DNA from: Pedococcus bigeumensis
Lineage (GTDB): Bacteria > Actinomycetota > Actinomycetes > Actinomycetales > Dermatophilaceae
Assembly: GCF_006438965.1 (NCBI RefSeq)
Contig: NZ_RCZM01000002.1
Location: 186,001 to 250,000 of the forward strand
Direction of reading: 5' to 3'
DNA length: 64,000 bases
Shown: one piece after another, positions 56,652-64,000 of the stretch
Layout of the letters: each line of letters begins with the position of its first letter
Position numbering within the stretch: position 1 is the first letter of the stretch
Position numbers and translations under genes: made by a program
Notes under the pieces: generated by a model
What the model was told of the DNA's origin: nothing
Database searches by the model: none
The model's input: the letters and a program-made list of their open reading frames with translations, nothing else

Positions 56652-59247
56652 GGTCCCGGCGGGCCACCAGAGCCCTGAACACCCGTCGCACGGTCGCTTC
56701 GAGCCCGGTCCACAACCGGCAGTAGGCGATTCCGACGACGAGGCAGCAGGCCATCGCCAGCAGCGAGCTGTAGCCCATGATCCGCGGGTAGACCACGAAG
56801 TGGGTCAGGTAGACGAACAGCGACGCCGTGGCGATCTGCGAGGCTGCCCGGCCGACCCAGCCGGGGACCCTGGCGGTCGGGAACCAGATGAGCGCGAGCA
56901 GCCCCACGACGATGGTCACCTCACGGCCGGGCATGCTGGGCCAGAACCCCGGCACGGTGAGCACCGGGATTGCCGACACGAGCAGCCGCTGCCGCGTCGT
57001 GGTCGCCCGCGCCGCCGCCCAGCCGGTCGCGAACAGCCAGATCAGCACGTAGGCGTTGGCGCCCCGGTACGGCCCCGCGTCGGGGACGAGCACGCCATAC
57101 CTCGTCAGCAGGCCCACGCCCACGAGGGCGAGGGGGAAGGCGAACGGCCACCGCCGCTCCCAGCGGTCCACGGCCGGAATCGCCATCAGCAGCGCGGTCC
57201 CGAGCAGCAGTGACGTGATCGCCTCGATGAACCAGTAGTGCCAGTGGGGCGACCACTGGGCCCAGTCGCCGAGCACCTGGTTGACCATCAGCACGTTGCG
57301 CCAGTCGTAGGTGCCGGCCACGAGGGCCACTGCCCCGATCCACGCCGCGCTGGGCAGCACGACGCGAGCCACGCTGCGCCCGATCCCGCGGACCCGCTCC
57401 CGCCGGGGGCGTGAGGTGAGCTGGAACCGCGCCACGTTGTAGCCGACAAGGGCCAACAGGGTGTGGGCTCCTCCCGGCACGAAAGACAGGTGGGTGTGGT
57501 TGGCCAGGATGAGCAGGATGGCCATTGCGCGGACCAGCACCGTCGTGTCGACGGTGTGCAGCCGCCGTCGGGTGCGCACGGCACCGGGAGCCGAAGCAGC
57601 CGCACCCAGCTCGCTGGGCGCGAGGAGGTGCCAGCCGTGGGGCAGCGCGTCGAGCAGGCCTTCCAGGCGCAGCGACACCTCGACATAGGACAGCGAGTCG
57701 CCGCCGAGGTCAACGAAGCTCGTTGTCTGGTCGGCCTGTGGTGCCGACAGCAGGGACCGGTAGAGCGTCACCACGTCCTCGGTCAGGTCCCCTGTCTGGC
57801 GCTGCAAAGCGCCCGCAGCGGCAGACTGTGCGGCCTGTGCGGCCTGTGCGCGGTGCGCACCGATCAGCTCCGCCATGCCGGGGTAGTCGGGCTTGCCGGT
57901 CGCCAGCCGCGGCGCCTCCGAGCCGTCGAGCACCACCACCCCCGACGCAGGTATGCCGTGCCGCCGGGTCACGGTCTGCGTCACGTCGGCGCCGCTGCCG
58001 GGTGCCGCGACCAGGACGCCGATGGCGTCACCGAGGTCGACGCAGTGCGTCTCGTGGCCGGTGGCCGCCAGGTCTCGTTCGACCTGGTCGAGGTCGATGC
58101 GCAGCCCCACGACCTTGGCGAACCGGCTGCGGCGCCCGACGATCTCGACGAGGCCGTCGGGGCCGAGGCGGGCGAGGTCACCTGTCCGCAGCTCGTGCAC
58201 CTCGCGGCCTCGCGCGAGGTCGAGTCCGGACTCGGCATAGCCGAGCATGACGTTGGGACCGGAGTAGACGAGCTCGCCCAGGCCACAGTCGATCTCGCTC
58301 AACAGGTCCAGCCGGAACGAGCCGCCGGGTACCGGCCGACCGACCGACTCCGGGCGGGCCGAGAGGAGGTCAGGAGGTAGGACGGCCATCCGGGCGGTCG
58401 CCTCGGTCTGCCCGTACATGACGAACAGGTCCCAGCCGTGCCCGCGGCCGAGCGCCGCATAGCGCTGCACCGTGTCTGGAGCCAGCCGGCCGCCGGCCTG
58501 GGTGACTACGCGCAGGGACGGGTGCGTCCGCTGGGTGAAGCCACTGCGGTCGAGCAGGTCGAAGCTGTGGGGGACGCCGGCCAGGGTGGTCGCCCCGACC
58601 TCGTCGAACAGGGTCCAGAAGCAGGGGTCGACGACCGAGAGGTCGGTCAGCACCACTGCCGCACCGGCGCTGAGGTGGCTGTGCACCACGGACAGGCCGT
58701 AGCAGTAGTGCAGCGGCAGGCTCGTGATGGCCCGGTCGGTCCGACGCACGCCGAGCGACTCGGCGATGGCAGCGGCGTTGCTGTCGAGGTTGTCGTGCGA
58801 GAGGCGGACCACCTTGGGCGACCCTGTCGACCCGCTGGTGGTGAGCAGCAGGGCCAGGTCGACGTGCAGGTCGTGGGCGGCGACGGTTCGGCGCGCGGTC
58901 ACCTGCCAGCCCGAGTCCCCGCGGCCGGCGACGACATCCGGGTCGTAGGCGTCGATCAGGCCGTCGAGGTGCTGCAGCCGGTCCCCGGGAGCCAGCAGCG
59001 GGACGTGGCCGGCGTGCAGCGCGCCGAGGTAGGTGACCAGGGCGTCCAGCGAGTTCTCGGCGGCGATGAGGACCAGGCGTCGTCCGGTGCCCAGGGCGAT
59101 GCCGGCGGCAACCACCCGGTCGGCGAGCGCGGCATACGTGAGGCACGTGTCGCCGGTGTGGACGGCGATGTCCTGGCCCCGGTCGGCGAGGGTGGCGACG
59201 AAGCCGACGCGGCGGCGGGTGGGGGAGGACAGCGGTCGAACGGGCAC
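56578..59247 (-). CDS. Adenylation-carrier-membrane acyltransferase fusion, iron-box controlled
   Basis: An 889-residue three-part protein. Residues 1-475: AMP-forming adenylation domain, with A3 motif LLTTSGSTGSPKVVRLSH (about 140), A5 MYGQTEATARM, A7/A8 RTGDLARLG and the A10 lysine in ATGKPDYPGM. Residues 480-545: acyl/peptidyl carrier with phosphopantetheine Ser518 in VDLGGDSLSYVE. Residues 570-860: membrane acyltransferase-3-like domain of about ten helices (VLVRAMAILLILANHTHL). The order matches what DltA, DltC and DltB do as separate proteins: activate, carry, transfer. The activated acid and the acceptor are unknown. The leaderless promoter (TACGAT, six nucleotides before GTG) abuts a DtxR/IdeR-type iron box at 59260-59278. 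Confidence 0.87.
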   Translation of the reverse strand: MPVRPLSSPTRRRVGFVATLADRGQDIAVHTGDTCLTYAALADRVVAAGIALGTGRRLVLIAAENSLDALVTYLGALHAGHVPLLAPGDRLQHLDGLIDAYDPDVVAGRGDSGWQVTARRTVAAHDLHVDLALLLTTSGSTGSPKVVRLSHDNLDSNAAAIAESLGVRRTDRAITSLPLHYCYGLSVVHSHLSAGAAVVLTDLSVVDPCFWTLFDEVGATTLAGVPHSFDLLDRSGFTQRTHPSLRVVTQAGGRLAPDTVQRYAALGRGHGWDLFVMYGQTEATARMAVLPPDLLSARPESVGRPVPGGSFRLDLLSEIDCGLGELVYSGPNVMLGYAESGLDLARGREVHELRTGDLARLGPDGLVEIVGRRSRFAKVVGLRIDLDQVERDLAATGHETHCVDLGDAIGVLVAAPGSGADVTQTVTRRHGIPASGVVVLDGSEAPRLATGKPDYPGMAELIGAHRAQAAQAAQSAAAGALQRQTGDLTEDVVTLYRSLLSAPQADQTTSFVDLGGDSLSYVEVSLRLEGLLDALPHGWHLLAPSELGAAASAPGAVRTRRRLHTVDTTVLVRAMAILLILANHTHLSFVPGGAHTLLALVGYNVARFQLTSRPRRERVRGIGRSVARVVLPSAAWIGAVALVAGTYDWRNVLMVNQVLGDWAQWSPHWHYWFIEAITSLLLGTALLMAIPAVDRWERRWPFAFPLALVGVGLLTRYGVLVPDAGPYRGANAYVLIWLFATGWAAARATTTRQRLLVSAIPVLTVPGFWPSMPGREVTIVVGLLALIWFPTARVPGWVGRAASQIATASLFVYLTHFVVYPRIMGYSSLLAMACCLVVGIAYCRLWTGLEATVRRVFRALVARRDLRTQVTSRVVRTRTPAGPATDAPL

Positions 59248-59259
59248 TCCGGGATCGTA

Positions 59260-59278
59260 TTAGGTAAGGCTTACCAAA
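59260..59278 (-). promoter_or_regulatory. DtxR/IdeR-type iron box
   Basis: The 19-mer at 59260-59278 begins TTAGGTAAGG and ends TTACCAAA. It matches the mycobacterial IdeR consensus at 16 of 19 positions, by hand comparison with the consensus I remember. It lies directly upstream of the -10 hexamer TACGAT (59259-59254) of the fusion gene. A metal-bound regulator here should repress the gene when iron is plentiful. Confidence 0.8.
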
Positions 59279-59312
59279 CTCAAATGGTCCGCACAGCCGC
59301 GAGACAGGTGGC

Positions 59313-59720
59313 TCAGCGTCGCGCTGCGGCCCTGTCGGCCCAGCGACCCAGACCCCCGACGGCGAACCGGAGGACCTCGGCCGCGCACCGCCAGCCGAGG
59401 AGGAACAGGCCCAGGGCGAGCAGGGTGACCACGCCGAAGCTCCAGGCGAAGCCGCCGCCGGTTGCCACCCGGAGGAGCAGGCCAAGGACGACGGTCACCA
59501 GCCAGACGGTGCTGGACCCGGGCATCCGCACCGGCCATCCGGTGCGCAGTCGAGCGACCTCCCACCCGACCAGCAGCGCCACGACGAACGGCCAGGCCAC
59601 GCCGAGGACACCACCGAGGGTGACTCCCTCCGTGTGGCTGATCCGCCCGATGGTGGCGAAGAGCACGACGAAGGCCAGGTCGGCGACGAGGGCGAGCCCC
59701 GCTGCGCGCAGGGGTCTCAC
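59313..59720 (-). CDS. DUF3054 membrane protein
   Basis: A 135-residue membrane protein with four helices (ADLAFVVLFATIGRISHTEG near the start, then VAWPFVVALLVGWEVARL, WLVTVVLGLLLRV and VVTLLALGLFLLGWR). This matches the DUF3054 family of unknown function; IGRxSH is a family hallmark. The GTG at 59720, seven bases after the prs stop codon, is preferred over an ATG inside prs. It is therefore likely co-transcribed with prs. The 65-bp stretch downstream holds the iron box region of the next gene. Confidence 0.88.
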   Translation of the reverse strand: MRPLRAAGLALVADLAFVVLFATIGRISHTEGVTLGGVLGVAWPFVVALLVGWEVARLRTGWPVRMPGSSTVWLVTVVLGLLLRVATGGGFAWSFGVVTLLALGLFLLGWRCAAEVLRFAVGGLGRWADRAAARR

Positions 59721-59727
59721 CCAGGCC

Positions 59728-60717
59728 TCAAGCGTGGACCTTGTCGAACAGCGAGGCCTGCGGCGGCGCGTGGGTCGGGTCGACACCGTCGAACAGGCTG
59801 CTCACCGACTCGCCCGCGTGGATCCGCTTGATGGCCTCGGCGAAGAGCTGCGACACGGAGCGGACCTTCAGCTCGGGCCAGCGACCCGGGGCGGGGACCG
59901 TGTCCGTGGTGATGACCTCGCCGATCATGGGGTGGTCGCGGAGGCGCTCCACCGCCTTGCCGGCGAACAGGCCGTGGGTGCAGGCGACGTCGGCCCGTGG
60001 GCACCCGAGGTCGGCCAACCGGTCCAGCAGCTCGACGATGGACCCACCGGTCGCGATCTCGTCGTCGAGGATGATCGCCCGCTTGCCGGTGACGTCACCC
60101 ACGATGGAGTCGATGATGACCCGGTCGTCGGCGAGGCGTTGTTTCGACCCGGCGGCAACAGGCAGCCCCAGCAACCGCGCGAACTGGGTGGCCGTCTTGG
60201 CGTTGCCCAGGTCGGGGGAGACGACGACTGAGTTCTCGAGGTCGGTCCCACGGAAGTGGTCGGCCAGCACGCCGATGGCGGTGAGGTGGTCCACCGGGAC
60301 CGAGAAGAACCCATGGACCTGCGGCGCGTGCAGGGTCATCGTGAGGACCCGGTCCACGCCGGCCGCCACGAGCATGTCGGCGACCAGCCGACCGCCGAGC
60401 GAGATCCGGGACGCGTCCTTCTTGTCGGAGCGGGCGTAGGCGTAGTGGGGGATGACTGCGGTGATCTGGGCTGCCGACGCGCCCCGGGCGGCGTCGATCA
60501 TGAGGAGCAGCTCCATCAGGTGCTCCTGCGTCGGGGGCACGAGCGGCTGCACGATGTAGACGTCGCGCTGACGGCAGTTGGCGAGCAGCTGGGCCTGCAG
60601 GCAGTCGTTGCTGAACCGCTTGATCTCGGCGGGCGACAGGTCCACGCCGAGTGCGTCGCAGATGCGTTGGGCCAGCGCGCGGTGCGCGCTCCCGCTGAAG
60701 ACCACGATGTCCCGCAA
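59728..60717 (-). CDS. prs: Ribose-phosphate diphosphokinase (PRPP synthetase), divergent paralogue
   Basis: A 329-residue enzyme expected to make PRPP from ribose 5-phosphate and ATP. Conserved elements are FSGSAHRALAQRI, the metal and ATP region SNDCLQAQ, VVIPHYAYARSDKKDASR and the PRPP loop AIILDDEIATGGSIVEL. Housekeeping Prs proteins have a catalytic KRR loop and DDMIDTAGT; here these are SKQRLADDR and DDEIATGGS, so this may be a second, specialised PRPP synthetase. The start is TTG (MRDIVVFSG) with AGGAG five bases upstream. A GTG two codons earlier overlaps that ribosome site and is rejected. Confidence 0.85.
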   Translation of the reverse strand: MRDIVVFSGSAHRALAQRICDALGVDLSPAEIKRFSNDCLQAQLLANCRQRDVYIVQPLVPPTQEHLMELLLMIDAARGASAAQITAVIPHYAYARSDKKDASRISLGGRLVADMLVAAGVDRVLTMTLHAPQVHGFFSVPVDHLTAIGVLADHFRGTDLENSVVVSPDLGNAKTATQFARLLGLPVAAGSKQRLADDRVIIDSIVGDVTGKRAIILDDEIATGGSIVELLDRLADLGCPRADVACTHGLFAGKAVERLRDHPMIGEVITTDTVPAPGRWPELKVRSVSQLFAEAIKRIHAGESVSSLFDGVDPTHAPPQASLFDKVHA

Positions 60718-60763
60718 TGGCACTCCTGGTGGATGGGTGTCCGGCAGACGGTCTGCAACGAGC

Positions 60764-61801
60764 CTAACCCGCCGGACCGCCCTGTGGCGCGCCGGCGGCA
60801 TACAGGTGGGACCGAAGCTCGGACACGAGCTCGGCGCGGTGCTGGGCCGCGACCGGAACGGCGCCCGGTATCGACGCAAAGCCGTGGGGGACCCGGACGT
60901 AGTTGGTGGCCCTGACCTCGACACCGGCAGCCCGAAGCGCCGCGGCGTAGCGAAGGCCGTCGTCGCGCAGTGGATCCAGGTCGGCGGTCTGGACCAATGC
61001 CGGCGGCAGGCCCTCCAGGTTGCCGAACAGCGGCGAGACGACGGGGTCTCGCCAGTCCGAGCCGGTCGGGGCGTAGTGCTCGCGGAAGACCACGATGCTC
61101 TTACGGGTCAGCATCGGGGCGTCGGCATGCAGGTCGATGGACGCCGAGGCCAGGGTCATGTCCGTGGCGGGGTACAGCAGCGCCTGGTGACGGATGGGGG
61201 AGTCGCCCCGGTCGCGCAGCTGCTGCGCCGTGACCGCGGCGAGGGTGCCTCCGGCGCTGTCGCCGCAGACGGCGATCCGGCTGGTGTCCGCCCGGAGGAC
61301 GCTGCCCCGCCCCGCGACCCACGCCGTGGCGTCGACGCAGTCCTGAGCCGCGGTGGGGGCTCGGTGCTCGGGAGCCAGCCGGTAGTCGACCGACACGACC
61401 ACGGCGCGTACCTGCGCGGCCACGTGGGAGCAGAGCGGGTCGAACATGACGACGTTGCCCTGGACGAAGCCGCCGCCGTGGAGGAAGACGATGACGGGCA
61501 CGTCGGTGTCGGTGTCGCGCACCGACCGGGGCCGGTAGATCCGCAACGGGATCTCGTAGCCGTCCCTGGCCCGAGCCGTGCCGTAGGTGATCCCCACCGA
61601 CCGGTCCACGGGGCCGGCGACCCACGAGAACGGCGGTCGGTCCGGGTAGGTCATCCCGCGGCCGGCCTGGATCTGCTCGACCGTGCGGCTCTCGACGGCC
61701 GGGCGCAGCCAGTTGTCGAGCACGGCGGTCACCAGGGCTGTCTGGGGGTACATCGCGAAGGGGGAGTGCCGCATGGTGCGCCACTCTTCCACCATGGGCA
61801 C
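60764..61801 (-). CDS. HSL-type alpha/beta hydrolase (esterase/lipase)
   Basis: A 345-residue hydrolase of the hormone-sensitive-lipase family. The oxyanion motif is VFLHGGGFVQG, the nucleophile is VCGDSAGGTLAA (Ser), the acid is Asp in TADLDPLRDDG and the base His is in VPHGFASIPG. The N-terminal cap is about 90 residues. It would cleave short-chain esters. It starts at GTG 61801 (or ATG two codons later), divergent from dop with 34 bp between. It ends 46 bp before the prs start and is the last of the five genes between the ATPase and dop. Confidence 0.92.
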   Translation of the reverse strand: MPMVEEWRTMRHSPFAMYPQTALVTAVLDNWLRPAVESRTVEQIQAGRGMTYPDRPPFSWVAGPVDRSVGITYGTARARDGYEIPLRIYRPRSVRDTDTDVPVIVFLHGGGFVQGNVVMFDPLCSHVAAQVRAVVVSVDYRLAPEHRAPTAAQDCVDATAWVAGRGSVLRADTSRIAVCGDSAGGTLAAVTAQQLRDRGDSPIRHQALLYPATDMTLASASIDLHADAPMLTRKSIVVFREHYAPTGSDWRDPVVSPLFGNLEGLPPALVQTADLDPLRDDGLRYAAALRAAGVEVRATNYVRVPHGFASIPGAVPVAAQHRAELVSELRSHLYAAGAPQGGPAG

Positions 61802-61818
61802 CGCCTAGGGTGAGTCCC

Positions 61819-61839
61819 ATGAGCGTGAGTCACGCATGA
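61819..61839 (+). CDS. Candidate 6-aa leaderless leader ORF (MSVSHA) before dop
   Basis: TAGGGT (61806-61811) lies exactly seven nucleotides before an ATG that opens a six-codon frame. Its TGA overlaps the ATG of dop (ATGA). Dop itself has no Shine-Dalgarno. Translation of the mini-frame from the 5' end of the message could deliver ribosomes to dop. Confidence 0.45.
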   Translation: MSVSHA

Positions 61840-63353
61840 CGGTCCGCAGGGTGATGGGGATCGAGACGGAGTACGGCATCTCGGTGCCCGGGGACCCGGC
61901 CGCCAACCCGATGATCCTGTCCGGACAGGTGGTCAACGCCTACGCGTCCGCGCAGGGGATCAGGGCCGCCCACGCGTCGTGGGACTACGCCGACGAGGCG
62001 CCGCTGCGGGACGCCCGTGGCTTTGAGATGGGCCGCGGCGCTGCCGATGCGAGCCAGCTCACCGACGAGGAGGACCCCACCCTCGCCAACGTGGTGCTGA
62101 CCAACGGCGCCCGGCTCTATGTCGACCACGCGCACCCGGAGTACTCCTCACCCGAGGTGACCTCACCCCGTGCAGCCGTGGCCTTCGACCGGGCCGGCGA
62201 GGCGATCATGGCCGAGTCGGTGCGGAGGCTCTCGCAGGTCCCGCCCGGCGTGAACCTCTACAAGAACAACACCGACGGCAAGGGCCAGTCCTACGGCACC
62301 CACGAGAACTACCTGATGCGCCGCGAGACACCGTTCACCGACATCGTGCGCCACCTCGTGCCGTTCTTCGTCGCGCGCCAGGTCGTCACCGGGTCCGGCC
62401 GGGTGGGGATCGGCATGGACTCGCGGACCGCCGGGTACCAGCTCAGCCAGCGCAGCGACTTCTTCGAGGTCGAGGTCGGGTTGGAGACGACCCTGAAGCG
62501 GCCGATCATCAACACCCGTGACGAGCCGCACGCCGTGGCCGACCTCTACCGGCGGCTGCACGTCATCATCGGCGACGCCAACCACTGCGACGTCGCCAAC
62601 CTGCTCAAGCTGGGCACCACCTCGCTCGTGCTGGCCATGATCGAGGACCGCGCGATCGACGTCGACCTCACCGTGGCCCGGCCCGTGGCGACCCTCCAGG
62701 CGGTCAGCCACGACCCGACCTGCACCTCGCTCATCGAGCTGCGCGACGGCACCAAGCTCACGGCGGTGCAGCTGCTCTGGCGCTACCACGCCCTCGCGGA
62801 GCGCTACCTCAAGAGCAGGTATGCCGGCGAGCTCGACAGCGACACCGACGAGGTGATGCGGTGGTGGGCGATCGTCCTCGACCGGCTCGAGCGTGACCCA
62901 CGCGAGGCGTCGCGGGAGCTCGACTGGGTGGCCAAGCAACAGGTGCTGCAGGGCTACATCGACCGCGACGGCCTCGACTGGACCGACTCCCGGTTGCGGG
63001 CCATCGACATCCAGTGGTCCGACGTGCGTCCCGACAAGGGGATCTTCCACAAGCTGCGGGCGGCCGGACGGTTCGAGGAGCTGGTGACGGAGAGCGCCGT
63101 CATGGAGGCCGTGCACGAACCGCCGCACGACACGAGGGCCTACTTCCGGGGCAAGTGCCTGGAGAAGTACCCCGACCAGATCGCGGCCGCGTCCTGGGAC
63201 TCGGTCATCTTCGACATCCCCGGCCAGACGTCCCTGCAGCGAGTCCCGATGCTCGAGCCGCTCCGGGGCACCAAGGCCGCCGTCGGGGCCTTGTTCGACC
63301 GCAGTCCGGACGCCGCCACCCTGTTGCGTGAGTTGGCCTCCGCATCGGGATAG
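61836..63353 (+). CDS. dop: Pup deamidase/depupylase
   Basis: A 505-residue enzyme of the glutamine-synthetase-like pupylation family. It converts the C-terminal Gln of Pup to Glu and removes Pup from proteins. The start [20 protein letters not shown] has the conserved nucleotide-binding Glu. The insertion loop characteristic of Dop but not PafA appears around residues 35-70. [20 protein letters not shown] and [18 protein letters not shown] [11 protein letters not shown] also fit. Here Pup ends in GGQ, so deamidation is required. The gene is followed by pup after 35 bp. Confidence 0.97.
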   Translation: MTVRRVMGIETEYGISVPGDPAANPMILSGQVVNAYASAQGIRAAHASWDYADEAPLRDARGFEMGRGAADASQLTDEEDPTLANVVLTNGARLYVDHAHPEYSSPEVTSPRAAVAFDRAGEAIMAESVRRLSQVPPGVNLYKNNTDGKGQSYGTHENYLMRRETPFTDIVRHLVPFFVARQVVTGSGRVGIGMDSRTAGYQLSQRSDFFEVEVGLETTLKRPIINTRDEPHAVADLYRRLHVIIGDANHCDVANLLKLGTTSLVLAMIEDRAIDVDLTVARPVATLQAVSHDPTCTSLIELRDGTKLTAVQLLWRYHALAERYLKSRYAGELDSDTDEVMRWWAIVLDRLERDPREASRELDWVAKQQVLQGYIDRDGLDWTDSRLRAIDIQWSDVRPDKGIFHKLRAAGRFEELVTESAVMEAVHEPPHDTRAYFRGKCLEKYPDQIAAASWDSVIFDIPGQTSLQRVPMLEPLRGTKAAVGALFDRSPDAATLLRELASASG

Positions 63354-63388
63354 GTTGATCACAAGCACCGCGAGCGAGAGGTCACACC

Positions 63389-63595
63389 ATGCCCAGCCAA
63401 GAGCAGAGCCGGCCACAGCGGCGCGACGACGCCCCCGACGAGGCGCCCGAGCCCACCCCCGCAGCGCCGGAAGCCACGGCCCGCAAGGAGAACCTCGACT
63501 CGGACATCGACAGCGTCCTCGACGAGATCGACGGCGTCCTCGAGTCCAACGCGGAGGAGTTCGTCCGCGGCTTCGTCCAGAAGGGCGGCCAGTGA
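63389..63595 (+). CDS. pup: Prokaryotic ubiquitin-like protein Pup
   Basis: A 68-residue, largely disordered protein tag. The N-terminus is Gln/Arg/Asp-rich, the C-terminal half has the helix that binds the ATPase coiled coil ([20 protein letters not shown]) and the end is [11 protein letters not shown]. The final Gln must be deamidated by Dop before PafA can attach Pup to lysines. GAGAGG lies eight nucleotides before the ATG, and TAGGTT (just after the dop stop) may start a separate transcript. Its stop codon overlaps the prcB start (GTGA). Confidence 0.98.
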   Translation: MPSQEQSRPQRRDDAPDEAPEPTPAAPEATARKENLDSDIDSVLDEIDGVLESNAEEFVRGFVQKGGQ

Positions 63596-64000
63596 CCACT
63601 GGCGCCGACGCGGGGAAGCTCCCCGCGGCATACCTCTCGGCAGGGTCGTCGTCGTTCACCGAGTTCGTCGGCGTCCACGCCCCCCAGCTGCTGCCCTCGC
63701 GACGGGTGCTGCCCCCGGGCAACATGCTCGAGGCGCCGCACGGCACCACCATCGTCACGGCGACCTTCGCCGGGGGCGTGGTGATGGCAGGCGACCGCCG
63801 GGCGACGATGGGCAACCTCATCGCCAACCGCGACATGGAGAAGGTCTTCGCCGGTGACGAGTACTCCGCCGTCGGCATCGCCGGCACGGCGGGGATCGCC
63901 ATCGAGCTGGTCAAGCTCTTCCAGGTCGAGCTCGAGCACTACGAGAAGATCGAGGGCACGCTGCTCTCGTTGGAGGGCAAGGCAAACCGGCTCGCCTCGA
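63592..64000 (+). CDS. prcB: Proteasome subunit beta (partial, 3' end cut)
   Basis: The first 136 codons are visible. A 51-residue propeptide ([20 protein letters not shown] at residues 10-29) precedes the catalytic threonine T52, exposed by cleavage in [12 protein letters not shown]. The Asp and Lys of the active site are in [14 protein letters not shown] and [13 protein letters not shown]. The GTG overlaps the pup stop. prcA and probably pafA should lie beyond the window. Confidence 0.97.
   Translation, partial: MTTGADAGKLPAAYLSAGSSSFTEFVGVHAPQLLPSRRVLPPGNMLEAPHGTTIVTATFAGGVVMAGDRRATMGNLIANRDMEKVFAGDEYSAVGIAGTAGIAIELVKLFQVELEHYEKIEGTLLSLEGKANRLAS

Noticed and set aside
62163-63914. A 583-codon minus-strand frame over dop, pup and prcB
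   Set aside because: Antisense to three unmistakable Pup-proteasome genes.

Overview
The window is about 70% G+C and densely packed, and it reads as the chromosome of an actinobacterium. Four things point there: a Pup-proteasome locus (Mpa/ARC ATPase, Dop, Pup ending in GGQ, PrcB), the mycothiol ligase MshC inside its usual actinobacterial neighbourhood, an F420-type LLM oxidoreductase, and a DtxR/IdeR-type iron box. Gene content and style suggest the Intrasporangiaceae; that placement is inference from memory, not from a search. No insertion sequence, phage, CRISPR array, rRNA or origin was seen. One tRNA (Leu, anticodon GAG) is present.

Layout. 1-7.3 kb: a receiver/thioredoxin-reductase-like fusion (cut by the window edge), an ABC ATPase, an NfeD-SPFH membrane pair, two TSUP permeases and a SpoU RNA methyltransferase. 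7.3-10.6 kb: a carbohydrate ABC importer operon (minus strand). 10.7-13.7 kb: a DUF3037/HipA-like pair and a marR-MFS operon with a perfect operator. 13.7-20 kb: two copies of a tiny CxCGGASCR protein, DNA ligase LigB, alanine dehydrogenase, a MEDS-ATPase signalling protein, a secreted protein and a small HTH regulator behind an AT-rich gap. 20-27.6 kb: a stress-protein/CBS pair divergent from cydABDC (cytochrome bd oxidase and its assembly ABC transporter). 27.6-33.7 kb: membrane proteins and a redox island (FMN-binding lipoprotein-like protein, ferric-reductase-like oxidoreductase, two-component system, b-type cytochrome-like protein). 33.7-42 kb: tRNA-Leu, M20 peptidase, sortase substrate, acidic protein, aldo/keto reductase, LLM oxidoreductase, UppP, CorA. 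40.9-55.7 kb: the conserved actinobacterial block phosphatase-DUF3090-SCO1664-mshC, then PAC2, HAD, RecB-like nuclease, metH, site-2 protease, TrmI and the proteasomal ATPase. 55.8-61.8 kb: five genes lying between the ATPase and dop-pup-prcB, including an iron-box-controlled adenylation/carrier/membrane-acyltransferase fusion. 61.8-64 kb: dop, pup and the start of prcB.

Three signals cut across genes. (1) The octamer GTATGCCG occurs about 41 times on the two strands where roughly 2 are expected by base composition. It is not strand biased, and it forms inverted pairs in hairpins after genes, a pattern resembling DNA-uptake signal sequences. (2) About 20 genes carry a TAnnnT hexamer exactly 6-8 nt before the start codon and no Shine-Dalgarno, which indicates widespread leaderless transcription. 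(3) Several operators overlap such -10 elements (MarR, iron box, desaturase repeat, ABC importer), so regulation can be read directly from the sequence.
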